From: Tretioscincus oriximinensis
Taxonomy: Eukaryota; Chordata; Lepidosauria; Squamata; Gymnophthalmidae
Direction of reading: 5' to 3'
Assembly (NCBI GenBank): GCA_022410635.1
Contig: JAJVDF010000126.1
Span: 1,615,846-1,679,845, forward strand
Length of the DNA stretch: 64,000 bases
In this document: positions 11,001-24,130 of the stretch, piece after piece
How the letters are laid out: each line of letters opens with the position of its first letter
Numbering within the stretch: position 1 is the stretch's first letter
Made by a program: the position numbers and the translations under genes
The notes under the pieces: model-generated
Database searches by the model: none
Seen by the model: the letters and a program-made list of their open reading frames with translations, nothing else
Told to the model about the DNA's origin: nothing

Positions 11001-13020
11001 TTTTAAGTGAGCGCCATTTTAGCATGAGCAGTATAACTGATCCGAATAGGAACAGTGATCACTGGTCACAGCATTTTTGATCTTCTAAAAGTGAACATAG
11101 TACCTTAGTCCCAAAACATGCTGGTNCCTGAGGTCTGGAAAAATAAAACACCTGGAATAGTGTTTGCTTGGTAGTAGTGAAGATGGTGGATAATATTGGA
11201 TCCACTATTAACAAATATTTGGAGAAACAAAGCTAAGNCCAAATAAATGTTTTGCATTTTTTTTCTTGGAGAGTGACAAAGTTATATTAAGATAGACATT
11301 GTTTACTCAAAGTATTTAATCATGTACCCTTGTGGCTAAGGTAACTGATAACAGAACAGAAAGTAAAGAGTAAAAGTGACAGCTTGCACGTCTCAAAATT
11401 CTGTTTTGCGACTGATGCTTAAAGGCTTTAAAGTTATTTGAAGTAATTGAAGAATAGACAAATGGTCAAATTTTGTAATGATTCCAAATCATTCATGTGG
11501 ATTTTATTTTTAAACGTATTTTACTGCTTGTTTTAATGATCTGTTGTGACCTGCCTTGGGACCCTTGGGGATATATAAATGTTATAAACAAACCAAACAA
11601 ACAAATGGGATCTCTCCAAATTGAGGGAACAGTGTGAATGTGGTAAATGTGATTTATGTATAAAAAGATATGATTTGGAGCAAATTAAAAAAATGTGTGG
11701 TATCTGAGCAAGTGATGAGAGAGCCACGTGTAAAGTTATAGGAAGCACTCGGAAATTAACATACTATATAAATGTCAATATTATAGCAGTTTTCATAGAT
11801 GTGTATTACATGTATGTTATGGAAAATGAAGGGAAAGCTGCATCTTAAAACTTCCATAGGAAGGGAGAAAATTCACATTGCTTTTAATACCTTCCCCAAA
11901 TGCAAAAATTACTGCCAAAAATGAAACTTATGCAAAACAAAACAAAAAAACAGTATTAGAAGAAACAAGTGAACCAAGGAGTGATCCAAATATCCTTCCA
12001 TCCCACCAAAAAGGTGTGAAAGTATGTTATGTTACTGTTTAATTCAGGAATACTGGTTGTGTAGATACCAAAATCCTTCACAATTCTGTCACTGCAATTA
12101 TATAAATTTATAACTGTTGGAATAATAAATAATGACAGGAAACTGCATTGGAAGTGGTGGACCCCAAAAGTCAAACTGCTGCTGAACTGCTGTTGCTGCC
12201 TTTGTGTGTGGTGACCACATTGGCACTGTGTCTTTCCTCTCAGCTTCCCAGAAACATGTGGGTAACTGTGAGAACAGCAGATTACAGGAGGCATCTTTAT
12301 CCAGCAGAGCACAGTTACATGTTTAAAGCAAATTTATCACTAGTAAAAAAGACAAATAAGAATTTGATGGAGGACGGTTGCAACTATATGCTCATTTCAA
12401 GAAATTGCTGCCTTCATCTTATGTGTTTCCTTTTTAAAAAATATAGTATTATTTGTTCTTCATGCCTGTTAACTTTGACATACTTTGTAATTTGTGAGTT
12501 TATGAAGTCCTTGGCATTTTTACAGACCAGGATTTACATAACCAGCTATTTGCCTTGACTCACTGATTTCACAATTTCCTGGATTGGCAGTGGGATGTAC
12601 TAGATGTCCTTTGAGGTACCATCCACCTCATGATTCTATTTTTGAAATCTATTTCCTTATATCCAAATCTTGAGCTGAGCCAATTAAAAGGAAGCTCTGT
12701 TCAGAACAGCTTTATCTTATCTGATGTTGCTAAGCATTGAATAAATATTCATTTTTAGTTTTGGGGTAAGCCAGATAGTAAGAAATTAAGAGTTGGTCAA
12801 AAGGAATCATTTCACTGAAGGATGGCTGCTAGCTTTGCCAACACTTATCCAAGGTTGGAATGATTCCTTTTTATCCTTGTGTGAGAATTTTAGACATTGA
12901 GTAACATTCCTGGCAGCAGGGGGCAGCAAATAATTATTAGGTATGATAAAGGGGAAGAAAGCACAGGTAGAAATTTAAATACAGTCACTGGATAATTTTA
13001 CTCAACTTATTTAAACATAA
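11001..13020. other. Unassigned sequence; possible retroelement tail near 11530
   Basis: At 11530-11610 gttgtgacctgccttgggac followed by a ggatataaatgttataaac stretch looks like a LINE or SINE 3' tail. Nothing else was recognised. The open frames at 11956-12312 (minus) and 12148-12558 (plus) overlap on opposite strands and match no family I know. Confidence 0.3.
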
Positions 13021-13024
13021 AAAT

Positions 13025-13400
13025 GTATGAGGATTTGTGCCAATCTCCCACAGCCCATATTATTTCACACAGTGACCCACCAATTGTATCTGGTCACTCT
13101 GAAGCAGAAGGAGAAGGCAAAACTGTTAGCAAAAGGCATCTAAGGGAATCTGTCCATCACTCCAACTCAAAGACAGTAAGCCAAGTAACCATTGATACAC
13201 TTGGCCTCCCTGAATTTGTCTAACCCTATCTAAGCTATCCAAGGCTGATAGGTATCACCACCTCACTTAGAAGTTAATTCCATAGACCAATGACCCTCTG
13301 AGTGAAAAAATACTTCCTAACCCTCCTCCAATAAGCTTCAAAGAGTCCCCTAGTTGTGTTTTGTGCTTGTTCCTTTGTTATTTGTTTACTAATAAACACA
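13025..13400 (-). mobile_element. Old CR1 LINE 3' region
   Basis: Reverse complement of CR1: a decayed version of cagcccat...cacacagtgacccacc (3' UTR) followed by ccatagaccaatgaccctct, gagtgaaaaaatacttccta and aagcttcaaagagtcccct, the same order as in the better copy at 20965-21735. More divergent, hence older. Confidence 0.8.
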
Positions 13401-14190
13401 ATAAATTGATAACCTGGTTAAAATTTATTCGCCCAAGCCTTTAATTCCTAAAATAATCCTGCTAGGGTGCAAGTAGTAGTGTGGATGGGTCATATTTTAA
13501 ATTGCATTAGAACTTCTAATTTTCTTTTCATCTTTCATTGAAAATAGTTGCACAATGGATGATGATGATATTTCTGAAATGCATGGCAATTAGAGTTGCC
13601 ATATCTCAGGAAATATGTTCAAAATGTTACATTAACCAACAAAAAGTGCCAAAAATAAAGTGCCAGAGTAAAGGACGAATTGAAAACAAAATAATTGCAT
13701 TGCATTCATTATTAGTCTGAAACTCCTAAGATCAAAATAAACACACTTGCATATTATATAACTTTCTGTTAGATTGTGACCAAAAGAGATAGCTTAAAAA
13801 AAGAAAAAAGTAAACAACTATTTAAATATATAAACCCAATTCTTATTAGGTAGGATGATCTGGCAGCCTCACAGAGTAGCTTCTCCTATAGTCCTGGCAC
13901 TGTTTAATTTGCAGCCTGTCTCATCCTGCATATCTGCTTTTCCCCATCTGTTAACATTCTGTAGTTCTTCTCTTATGATAAATACTCGCCAGTTAACTCT
14001 TTGGCCCCTCCAGAGCTTCCTTCATTTATTTTTTCCACAAGAGCTTTATCTGAAATTTGTTTCTTTCAACAGCTAAACTGCCTTCCCAGATAAAGCTATG
14101 AACAGGGGGAGAAGAGAAAGATGTAATGTTGGCATTGTTAGGAATAACTTAGCTGGAGTCCGAGTCAAAACATTCTAACAACCTGGCCAT
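13401..14190. other. Unassigned sequence
   Basis: A tagagttgccatatctcagg segment at about 13591 resembles one end of a hAT-like MITE (compare 40387), but no matching second end was found. No gene was seen. Confidence 0.3.
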
Positions 14191-14194
14191 TACA

Positions 14195-14456
14195 TTTTAT
14201 TTATTTATGTATTTATTTGTACTTGTACCCTGCCCTATACCCGAAGGTCTCAGGGCGGCCAACCAAAGGNTGGCGCACATAGCTTTTGTTGCTTCCTCCA
14301 CAACAGACATCCTGTGGAGTAGGTGGGGCTGAGAGAGTCCAAAGAACTGTGAATGGCCCAAGGTCACCCAGCTGGCTTTCATGGAGGAGTGGGGAATCGA
14401 ACCAGGAGANTACCACGTGCGAGTCCAACACTCAACCACTACATCAAATTGGTTCT
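14195..14456 (-). mobile_element. tRNA-derived Sauria-type SINE, full length
   Basis: On the minus strand the order is: a tRNA-like head (gatgtagtggttgagtgttg, an A-box-like segment), B box GGTTCGATTCC (plus-strand 14393-14403), a body with cagctgggtgaccttgggcc and tgtctgttgtggaggaagc, then cgggtatagggcagggtac and an AAATA-rich tail. This is a Pol III-transcribed non-autonomous retroposon mobilised by a LINE. The copy at 52843-53100 is its closest relative here. Confidence 0.9.
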
Positions 14457-16297
14457 TTGTCCATCACTTTTGTAACCAATTGGACAAGTACTTGGATTAA
14501 GCCATACTANGTGCTATTGTACGGATATACACTTATGTTCTTATACATATGGTTGGTTCTTATATGGTATATGGGAAGCTTTTTCACTTCTATTTACTTT
14601 TCTTTTTTGCTAGAATAGCTATAGGTAAAAGAATGTTTTGGGGCCCAAACAAAACATAACTCAGGTTCAATAAAAATAACTACCAAAGTAGAAGGAAATG
14701 CTAAAACAATAGGGTGGAGCAGTAATCTCTGTATGCTGTACGGAAGAACTGAAAAGGCTAAGAGCATTAGTAATCACTTGCTCTTTTAAAAATCAATTTT
14801 GTTGGAGACACTAATGCTGTCTGCTAGTAAGACCAAGTAGCAAAGGTCTGAATCACACAGTATCCATATCTTGTCTGAGCAAGTCACACATATAATTTCA
14901 AGAAACTCTGAAAGTGAAATTGTTTGATGCCAGGATTCCATGAATCTTGACATAATACTTTTTATTAATTCAAAATATTCCTCTTTGCTGTTTTACAAGT
15001 TGTCATATGGAATCCATGTTACGGNTGTTTTATCTTTAGTAATAGTGCAGAAGAGGGAATTTCAACAGGTGATGCCTCTTTTTCAAACTGCAACTGGTGA
15101 AATTTCATTCCTGAACCTGTATTAAAAATATAGGAAGCCTGACATGGGTTCCATATGGCAGTTTTGTCATGTTGCAAAATGAGATAAAAATATATAATAA
15201 CTAGAGATGGGAGACTAGAACAGGAAGGAAAGTTAAACAGCAGCTGACATTTGCATGCTGATGAGGACATGGAAATTTAAGCTATTTTTTAAAAAAGAAA
15301 TTCAGAACCTCCTCTGCGACATTAGAGAAAAGAATGAATAAAATAAAAAATAATAAAAATCAAAAGTGGATTTATAAATAGGGATATTCTGTCTGGCTGT
15401 TGGNTCACTTTTTGGAATTTGCTACAAAGGAAAATATTTGCTGTTGTTAACGAACCTTCTGTTGTTCCAAAGAATTAAAACTGTTCCATTTGTTTCCATA
15501 ATTTGTGCGAAGTTTGTTAAAATTATAGATTCAAACTGGAAGATTTTATTCTTTAAGCCCTAAAATATAATAATGTGATCTATGGAAATTTCCTTTAAGT
15601 GAAAAAAAATTGAATCCTCCAAAATATTTATGTGTACCCAGGTTCACATCAAGGAAAACCCATCAGTATAATTATTATTTTTGCTATTTTTATTATAACA
15701 GAATACACAGAATTCTCAAACTGCTTTGCAGATCTCATTCTCTAGATAGTTTGCTTGTTTTCAAGCACTTTGATAACATCCATCTTAGCTGTAATATTTG
15801 GAAAAATACTTTGGAATTATATATATCTTTTCAAAAGATTTTGAATATATACCATTCTACTATTTTTTAATTAATAAAGGAGGGGAAAGGATGCTAGTAA
15901 TATTGGGGGGGATTGCGAGGGGGGGAATATTGAGTTTCTGTATGTCATTTATACAACTGTGACTAACCATTCGCAGATGCTCAGATAAATAGAAAGAATT
16001 TGCCATGACTTCAAAATACCAATAAAGTTGCGTTAAACAGTTTTGCTTTTGAAAAAACAAAAAATTGGGGTACCACCATAGAAAGACCATGTTTCCTATC
16101 ACAGTGACTGAGAAATAATATTTATCTAATTGCTGCTGCAAGCCTGTAAACTAAGAATCATACACACTAGAAGAAAGAGGTGATGAATTGCCTTTTTTCT
16201 CAGATACAGACCTGCATAAAATCTGAATATGNCAATATAGTGACAGAAATTGCTACTAATTAAATAGAAAATTGTGAAGTAGACATTACCTAGTGAC
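14457..16297. other. Unassigned AT-rich stretch with one short dispersed repeat
   Basis: Apart from the 15620-15690 repeat shared with 10246-10309, I recognise nothing. Homopurine runs near 15900 (ggggggg and gaggggggg) are low-complexity. Confidence 0.3.
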
Positions 16298-16650
16298 TTA
16301 AGTATCCACTTTCTAAGGGGAAACCAACTGCAGATTTCACTGGGAAAANGAGAGGACATACTAACTATGAATCTGCATGGACCTGGCATGAGGCTGACTA
16401 GAAGAACACAGGAAAAACCAGCTGCACATCCCCAACCAGCTGTGATCCTGTAGTCCTACTGGCTGTCATCTTCTCGCAACATTTGTCTCCTTGCGATGGT
16501 GTGTCAGACATAAGAGCTGCGAAAATGGAAAAAATGCTGCTATAGGAGATTTCTGTTCTATTGCAGATCTTTTCAGATGCGTGGCAAAGCCTAGCAAAAT
16601 CGCATATGGCTGGGCAGCAAAGATTAGGGAACATCGCACCAAGAATCAGG
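16298..16650 (+). repeat. Dispersed repeat family X, copy 2
   Basis: Collinear with 10310-10710 and 30528-30860: ccaactgcagatttcactgg at the left, tgtagtcctactggctgtca in the middle, tgctataggagatttctgtt and ggcaaagcctagcaaaatcg toward the right. No gene is supported. Confidence 0.6.
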
Positions 16651-18513
16651 TAAGTGCACCCAACCTAGGTGTCAACAGTTTGTTCTTCTTTTTTAAGGTT
16701 CTTTAAATTACTTGGATTTACAGTCAAATACAGACAGTGGAACACTGACTTCTGACAGCCCTTCANAACAGGGGAATGTCTTAAAAAAGTAAAGTATCTG
16801 TCCACTAGCTCTTCTAAGAAAATGAAACAGTAGGGTCCACAGGCAACCCATGAATAAAACTGTTGGGAATTGTGCATCAAAATACAGTTTATATACTATC
16901 AGCTTCTTCGTTCTGTCACCAGTTTCTGCTATTCTGCTGCTATTGAAAAACCAAATTCCTTGCATTTTCAATACTTGGAAAAGAAAAGACCCCTTTTACA
17001 GTTAAGGCACTTTCTACAGCAATAATTATTGTGCCCAAAAGACTCTCACATGGGAAGTTTTATTTGTTTTCTATAAACATGTTATATTTGTAAATGGGTA
17101 TCACACTGAGAAAATACTGCATAATGTCTATAAAACCTGCTTCCTGAGTTTATACTTCCAGTTGTTCAATTTATTAAAGCTTTGAAGNATGTGACACATA
17201 CACTCACACACTCTCTCACACACACACAAAGAGAAAGAGAGAGAGCAATAATACATCTTTACAGTTATTAATAAACTGGTATATGAGGTGTCGTTGATGA
17301 CAAATGTGTTTNTGATCTGGGCCTTATGTCAAATGAGGTCACAGAAAGAGTGTGAATTTGAAGGATGGAATATGAGCTCAATGCCTCATGTCAGTCAGTA
17401 GCTTAGGCCACCTTAAGATTGGAGCCAGTTGATACAGCAATTTAGGATTCATTAGTTAAATATTATTATCTTAAGCATATAGTGTTGCAGATCTAGTGTG
17501 TCTTGGATTTCTGCACAGAGTTTTAATAATGGAGAAATTCCAAATGGATGNGAAATTGCTTTTATAATTCCCTAAGCCAATGTGTTACTAATACAAAATC
17601 AAACATATTTATTAAAATGAAAAAGAAATAATATAATTATTGGGAGCAAGAGGGGAATGTCCAAAAGTCTTGGGATTGTGTTTATTACCAATTATTTTGG
17701 AAGAGCTATTGGTAAAAATATGTATTTCATCTTTTAGAAATCCAGGTTTTATGCTTGGCAGTTTTCAGAAAAATCTAAATTTCTGTAGTTTAGTCAAACA
17801 AACAGCACAAGGATTGGATTTAAGTGTGTGTTTATTTACCTGACCATTGTAAATAGCAACGTAATGGGAAAAACACATTATTAATTTTGAAGTGGTATGT
17901 TCATTTGAACTTCATTCTAAACTGCTCAAAATTTATGCTGGCTTCACACATAGTAAAATATACACATACTAAAGTTACTGAATTCTGCATAAAGAAAGGG
18001 TTTATGAACTAATGAACTGGAAATCCCTCCATCTCTAAGATCATGTTGATTTTCTAACATAGCTAAGGGAATGCGGTGATAAACGTTTGCTGCAAGAGGA
18101 AAACTATCAAGTGCTTTTCTTTTTCAGATTACATGGTGCTATTTTTGTATACGGTATACTTGGTTTTAACTTTAATGTAGTTACATTTTCCTCTGAAATT
18201 CTATAATATTTATTATGACCATTGTAGCACATAGAAGTATGTATCCTAAACCGTCATCTGAATTTGGTCATCAAATTATTTAAGGAGAAGTATCAAAACT
18301 TAAGACCTATGAAAAATATTAGGGGAGAGACTCAAAGCAATTTCCATGGAAGATGTTTTGGAGACGCTAAAACACAATATAGATTACTTTAGCGTGTAGA
18401 AAGGAAATATTTTTGAACTACTCTAGATACATCCTTGGATGATAGGGAAAGGGGCTCCACAAAACAATATGTGGAATCCATTTATGAAATTCATAACAAC
18501 TTCCAATATAGAA
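16651..18513. other. Unassigned sequence with a CA/GA microsatellite
   Basis: A compound microsatellite lies at about 17197-17245 (runs of CACA, CTCT, then GAGAGA). Otherwise no repeat family, gene or RNA was recognised. Confidence 0.3.
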
Positions 18514-18692
18514 TAGGCTGACCAGATGATGCCTTTTGAGAGGGAGGGGGTTGAAAACCCATTTTTGGGGTGCCTCCCTTTTTTTCTGAGGAAAAAAAAA
18601 TAAAAAACAAAAACAATTTAAAAAAATCTTTTTTTGAAAACATTTTCCTCAGAAAAAACTGGGAGGCACCCCAAAGCCGNNTTTTCAACTTA
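18514..18692. mobile_element. hAT-like MITE family A, copy 1 (right end missing)
   Basis: Begins TAGGCTGACCAGATGATGCC and runs into a gaaaacccatttttggggtg segment. An inner inverted repeat follows: ggggtgcctccc against gggaggcacccc, with an A/T-rich centre. The expected right TIR (tcatctggtcagccta) is lost; sequence changes after about 18690 at a double N. Compare the intact copies at 26105 and 34995. Confidence 0.8.
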
Positions 18693-20231
18693 ACCTTCAG
18701 ACACTATATTCAGTATTCTGCAGCACTAAGCAAAATGTTGTTGGTGCTGCTTTTGCTGATCAAAACCTTTCCATTATCACANGGGAAAATGTGTTGAAAT
18801 GATAGGTAAAAGAATGATGCAGTTCTCTTTTCTCATGTGAGAGTTGGCCTGGGAATCATTTGCTTTTCTCTCCTGCATCCACACAGGGAAGAAGGTCATA
18901 TCTCCCTGCAAATGTGCTGTCAGAATACTTTGAACTATTGTTGGGTCAATCCCATTGTAACCTGCAGACTTCAAAAACCAGCAGAATTGCTTTTCTACTT
19001 TATTCCCTGCTAACATGCAAAGGTCCTGAAAAGAACCTGTGTGGGTTTAAAACTAAATAATGCTGGAACACGTTAACAGTTAATCACATGTCATAAGAAA
19101 ACTGTCCATAGGTTTACATGATAAAAATGTTGTTATTGTTGTTTATGGTTTTACCCTAATAAGCAATGGGGGTGGTATGGAACTTGGAATTGAATACACT
19201 AATGTAATTAGATTTTTTTTTAAAATCCTGGTGTTCCTATTATTTTAAAAGAAACCAATCAAGTCAAAGGGTCTCTTAACAGAAAAAGAAACTATAATGT
19301 TTAGCATGGCAGAGAAACACACCATCTCTGTGATGCGATCAGCTGTTTATGGAGTGAAACAGGGAACTTAAACTTCAGGAAGCAACAATAACAAAATGAT
19401 GAATGTTTATATTTAACAGTTTTTTACCGCACAACCTGCAAATGCTTTTATTTATTTGCAGAGGATGATAGCGTCTCAAATGACTAAGCTGTGTTTTCTC
19501 TTCCAGTTTATTTAAAGCTTCCTTGCTCATTTGTACCCATAACCGCAAGGTTAAACTGTCCCCTCTGTTCTTGAGAAATTTCATCTTTGAAAAATGCTCT
19601 GAGCTTCAGATCTTGCCAAAATGAAGGGATGTGTCCTCCACAAGCATTTTGAGTCCAATGCAGAGGCACAGCCCAGGTATGTGACTAAGTACTTAGTCAT
19701 ATAAACAGAAAGTACTCGTGTTATGTTAGTAATTGTTATTATTTCAAGCCAACACTCTTCTGTATCCTTTTACATCCAGCATCATTGGTGCTTCCTGGAC
19801 ATTCAACTCTAGTAACTAACTGCAAACCTCAGATAACAGAAAAAGATAGGAGCAAAAAGAAAATAAAAACAAGCTGTGGAGTAAATAGTTTTTTTCCAAG
19901 GATAAAAGAAAACCAGTTGTGGGTCAAACACATGTAACTGCCCTTCGTATGCCTGGTATGTGTTCTGTGTCAGGGCTATGTTTTCAAATTCTCAATTTTC
20001 CAAATTTGGAAATTCAGTTCTTCAATCTAAAAAATACATACCATACAAAAAAAGATTAAATATTAGAAGAAAAGTACGCACACAAATATAATGATACATA
20101 CAGTACTTTTAATCCATCTTCAGTCCTGAAGAACAAGACTAAAATGTTTAAATAAGAGAAATGAGAAATAATTGTGATTTAAAAAAGGAAAATAGAGAAA
20201 TTAGCCCCAAAGTTTTTGATATTCATCTTTT
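18693..20231. other. Unassigned sequence
   Basis: The segment atccatcttcagtcctgaag at about 20113 resembles the TIR of the small palindromic element at 59570-59690 but stands alone. No gene was seen. Confidence 0.3.
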
Positions 20232-20640
20232 TATAAAACTGGGTCAAGAGCCAAGAGCTGTGAGGACACTGCACGCTTTCTTTTGGAATGTCCAGCCTAC
20301 TAGCAACTAAGGCAACATTTCTTAGCTAATCTCTTTTATGCCCATTGGTCACTAAATAAGGAAGCTGAAGCCCATGCGCTACTCCAGGGACTGGACAGGT
20401 CCACCAGCATTGGAGTTAGCCTATACATTATTAGGGCTTCCAGAATTCAATCAAAGTTCTGGGAGCAAGCTTCTGAGTTTTGAGACCTATACTTTCCTGA
20501 TTAGTATTATTGACTTGGATGTTGTTACTTACTCAGTTTATACACTGTTTTTAATTGATGCTATTTGTTTAAGATTTTTAGTTGTATTTTATTCCATTTT
20601 AGTCCAATTTGTTTTATACTTTTGATAACTTTTTGAATTA
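20232..20640 (+). mobile_element. Probable non-LTR retrotransposon 3' end, family uncertain
   Basis: The plus strand reads SCEDTARFLLECPAY, a stop, then QLRQHFLANLFYAHWS and a further helical stretch. A C..H/C-type motif ending in LLECP is common downstream of the RT in several LINE clades. A T-rich 3' tail follows. I cannot decide the clade. Confidence 0.4.
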
Positions 20641-20964
20641 TATAGGGTCAATTGAAATGAAAGTGGAAGAAAGAACTAGAATGTAACAGATTAAGAAACA
20701 AAGGTATATCTTAATGACATAAATCTGAAGAGCCAGTTAAGGTTCTTTTTTTCAGCACTTAAATTTCCAGAAAACAATGGTAGATAAAAGCAATATATGT
20801 AAGCATTTCAGGCCATTTGGAAGAAGCACTACACTGAAAATAACATTAAAGCATTTAGTTGTTTCCACTTAAATAGAAAATTATTCATGATACAGTCTAG
20901 TTATCTGGTGGGATGACTTCATGGTGGCATTATGAAAACAGTTGCCACCTTCTGTCCATGTCTT

Positions 20965-21735
20965 TAGAACATAAGAACATAAGAAGAGCCATACAGGATC
21001 AGGCCACAGCCCATCAAGTCCAGCATTCTGTGTCACACAGAGGCCCACCAGATGCACCTGGGCAGTCCGAACAGAGGAGAGCAAAATATGTTCCTATTTA
21101 TGACTCCCTGCAAATGGTATTTCAGGAGTTCTGCCTGTTGCTCCATCCCAGAGGGAACATCCAGACATCCATCCTAGTACTCATTTATACCCTTGGTGTC
21201 CATAAACCTGTCTAGTCCTGTCTTGAAACTATCCAAGCTGTTAGCTACCACTACCTCTTCAGGAAGTAAATTCCACAGGCCAATGACCCTCTGAGTGAAA
21301 AAAAAATACTTTCCTTTGTCTGCTTTCATTTTTCTACCCATCAGTTTCAAAGAGTGCCCTCTGGTCCTAGTGTTGTGTCACAGAGAAAACATTTTTTCTC
21401 TGTTCTCCCTATCCATCCTGTGCATGATTTTGTACATTTCAATCAGATCACCTCTCAAACATTGCCTTTCAAGGCTAAAGAGGCCCAGACGTTGCAGCCT
21501 GACTTCATAACAGAGGTGTTCCAGACCCTCGATCATTCTTGTTGCCCTTTTCTACACCTTCTCTAGTTCCACGATATTCTTCTTGAGATGTGGTGACCAG
21601 AACTGAACACAGTATTCCAAATGTGACCTCAGCACAGATTTATAAAGAGGAAAAACAACATTTTCTGACTTGTTTTTGATTCCTTTCCTAATTATCCCCA
21701 ACATGGAATTTGCCTTTTTTGCTGCTGCTGCCAGT
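20965..21735 (-). mobile_element. CR1 LINE 3' end (ORF2 C-terminus plus 3' UTR)
   Basis: Reading the minus strand from 21735: a GIIRKGIKNKSENVVFPLYKS-type start, then SHLEYCVQFWSPHLKKNIV, ELEKVQKRATRMIEGLEHL, RLGLFSLERQCLRGDLIEMY, TRTRGHSLKLMGRKM and FFTQRVIGLWNLLPEEVV, the canonical CR1 C-terminal domain, nearly free of stops if small indels are allowed. The 3' UTR follows down to cttcttatgttcttatgttc at 20965-20990. This is the youngest-looking CR1 in the window, 5' truncated within the RT. Confidence 0.93.
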
Positions 21736-23159
21736 CTACAGTTTGTTGTACAAACTCAATTGTGGCTACCTTAATGCCTGTTTGACTTCCATATGCTCTT
21801 NCATATGTAATTTTCTTGTCAAAGGTATAAAAGTAGTTTGTCATTGTCTATTTCTAGAGATTGAACTGGCAACTTTCTGCTTTCCAGGCAGTTTATTCCA
21901 CAACTGCATTGCATCCATTCTTTTAACATAATAGTTATCTGAGATTAATCTTCCCATAACCATTTGCCTTATAATTTTTTAATATATATATTTTCTTGAC
22001 CACTATGGCGTCTAGTGTTTTTTAACTGTTTTATGGCTTTTATGGTTTTTTATTGCCATCTGCCCTGAGACCTCCGGGTATAGGACTGAAAAAAATGCTG
22101 CATACAAAAAAAAAGTATAATACTCCATTTTAAAGTATTTCTGCAGCCAACTTAATTCCTCTTTATTTTACACTAATTAACAAAAAAGATAGTCAAGTTG
22201 AATCCAATTGGTATAAGCTAAAAAAAAAGAGTATCCAGGTATACAAACTATGACAAAAGACATATCTTGATATTTGTATGTTTAGATTTTTGTTTATCAT
22301 CTAATTCCTGTTTATGACCAATTATGTTTGACTGCTGACTATATAGAAAGCTAAATCTCTCTCTCCTGGCTTTTCCTTCTCTCTCAACACAAATGTGTCT
22401 GTTCACATTAATGCATGCTTTTGTATTTCTTCTTTATAGATTGAGAATTAACAAAACATGTATGGGTGTTGCCTGGCAACAATCCTACATTTATAAAGTT
22501 CCACTACTTCCTTGCCACAAATGGTAAAGGAGAAAAAGCATTTAGAATGTGTTAGAAATTATCTAAACATGCTTTCACTGTCTACCCGCTTTCTCTTTCT
22601 TCCTCCTCCTTCCTCCTCTCTACCCTTTCCAATGTTCTTGCAGCTGCCAAAAAAAATATATTGGGCAATTAAGTTGCAAGAAACTTTTTCTTTCTTTCTA
22701 ATTAAAGGAGTCTCGATACTCATCTCATGGAATCCCACAGCACTGAACTGACTATCATAACTTTTGTGCATTACCAGAATATTACCTATCTGAAAAGTAA
22801 AATGGATCTCTGAATGGGTCAGTGTATCCCCAAGAATGTCATAGTACAAAACTGTTAACATTGCACCAATATTATTAAAGAAAAAATCTACTGTTTTTAA
22901 ATGGATAATGATTCAACAGGAAATATTTAATTTAACTGAAAATACCTTATCCTTTTCTTGCAACGTGGAATCAGCATTTGTTTCTATTTCAAAGCCATTG
23001 TGAAGGAAAGTGTCTTTCTGAATAAGGAATGTTTCCATTTCATCACAGAGATCAGCTAGTTCGTAAACAATGTGCGGGGAAATTATATTTATTTTTGTTT
23101 GCTTCATTTAAATAAGATCCATTTATCCCATTGTAGTAAGAAGAAAATGATATTCCTTT
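21736..23159. other. Mostly unassigned sequence
   Basis: At about 22020-22110 gccatctgccctgagacctc and a following gggtataggactg segment look like a LINE or SINE tail. Otherwise nothing was recognised except the RFX-like site listed separately. Confidence 0.3.
22468..22480. promoter_or_regulatory. Perfect palindromic X-box (RFX-type) motif
   Basis: GTTGCCTGGCAAC is two GTTGCC half-sites in inverted orientation with a 1-base spacer. This matches the known RFX-family dimer site. The sequence around it carries no recognised repeat. It may be a regulatory site or a chance match; no promoter or gene is evident nearby. Confidence 0.35.
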
Positions 23160-23160
23160 A

Positions 23161-23236
23161 TATACTGCTCAAAACAATTAAGTGAACACTTTAACATACG
23201 TTAAAGTGTTCCCTTAATTGTTTTGGGCAGTATATA
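23161..23236. mobile_element. Tc1/mariner-like palindromic MITE, copy 1
   Basis: tatactgctcaaaacaatta and a gtgaacactttaac arm are followed almost at once by the inverted arm (gttaaagtgttcccttaatt, then gttttgggcagtata). The element is nearly only two TIRs head to head and is bounded by TA/TATA, as expected for Tc1/mariner insertion at TA. Copies: 40214-40296 and a single arm at 48375. Confidence 0.85.
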
Positions 23237-23639
23237 TTTCATTTGTAGAACTTATCAATACATTTCCTAAATTGGCAAGGACTAGCTTAAACTTTTGTTT
23301 CAGACTAAAGGAAGACAAGTATGGCTATGTTTTATTTTATGCACATGAGGTCATTCCCAGAAAATACATTCCCTTCACCACATGATGGAGTAGAAGGAAC
23401 ATGTCTAAACCCGAAGCAGATGCAATACCTGAGGCAATTGAGATCTTTTCCAGGTTTAGCTGAGGTATTGGAGAAGGATGGCTTGGACNGAGGAAAAGTT
23501 TGTAATCCATGACATGAAGTGAAAAATAAGTAATAGGAAACCAGACTGCCTCAGACATTACACATATGTATTAAAAATTCTCCGTTGTCATTACCAAAAC
23601 GTCTTAGGTTTTTCCCACCAGTCATAAGCCAGCAAGCAC

Positions 23640-24130
23640 CTACCTACCTAAGAACATCTGAAAGCCCCTACAGGATCAGGTCACAGCCATTTAGTCCATG
23701 ATCCTGTTTCAGTGGCCCAACAATTGTTTCTGGGCATTTTCAAGTAGAAGCTGAAGCAAACTTTCATCTTCAGATCTTTGACCCCCTAAAACATATCCTA
23801 CCTGCCTGACCAACCTGGAGCATCCATTCTAATGACCATTGATGCATCTACTATGCATGCATTTGTCTAACACTTTTTACTGGTTACTGTCACAAATTTG
23901 TCTGATAGTAAACTTCAATGGTCTCTGCACATCAGCTCTATAAAATGCATTCCAATCCTAAAATAGCCTTTATGGTGACCAGAANAGCATCCAATATTGC
24001 CCCAAATGTGATCTCACATTAGATTTATAAACAGCATAGTGATCTTTGGATTTTCTTTTTTAGTGCTGATATGCAGTGGATTAACAGCTTTGTTAAGCTG
24101 TATAAGTGAATCTGAAGATCTCTTTTCTGA
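23640..24130 (-). mobile_element. Old CR1 LINE 3' region
   Basis: Reverse-complement CR1 landmarks, diverged: taagaacatctgaaagcccc, acaggatcaggtcacagcca, gtttcagtggcccaac, and at the other end caatattgccccaaatgtga and tctcacattagatttataaa. The order is right for CR1, with much decay and some deletion. Confidence 0.75.

Noticed and set aside
12148..12558. 136-codon open frame
   Set aside because: No recognisable domain; a large open frame overlaps it on the other strand; the tail is low-complexity hydrophobic.
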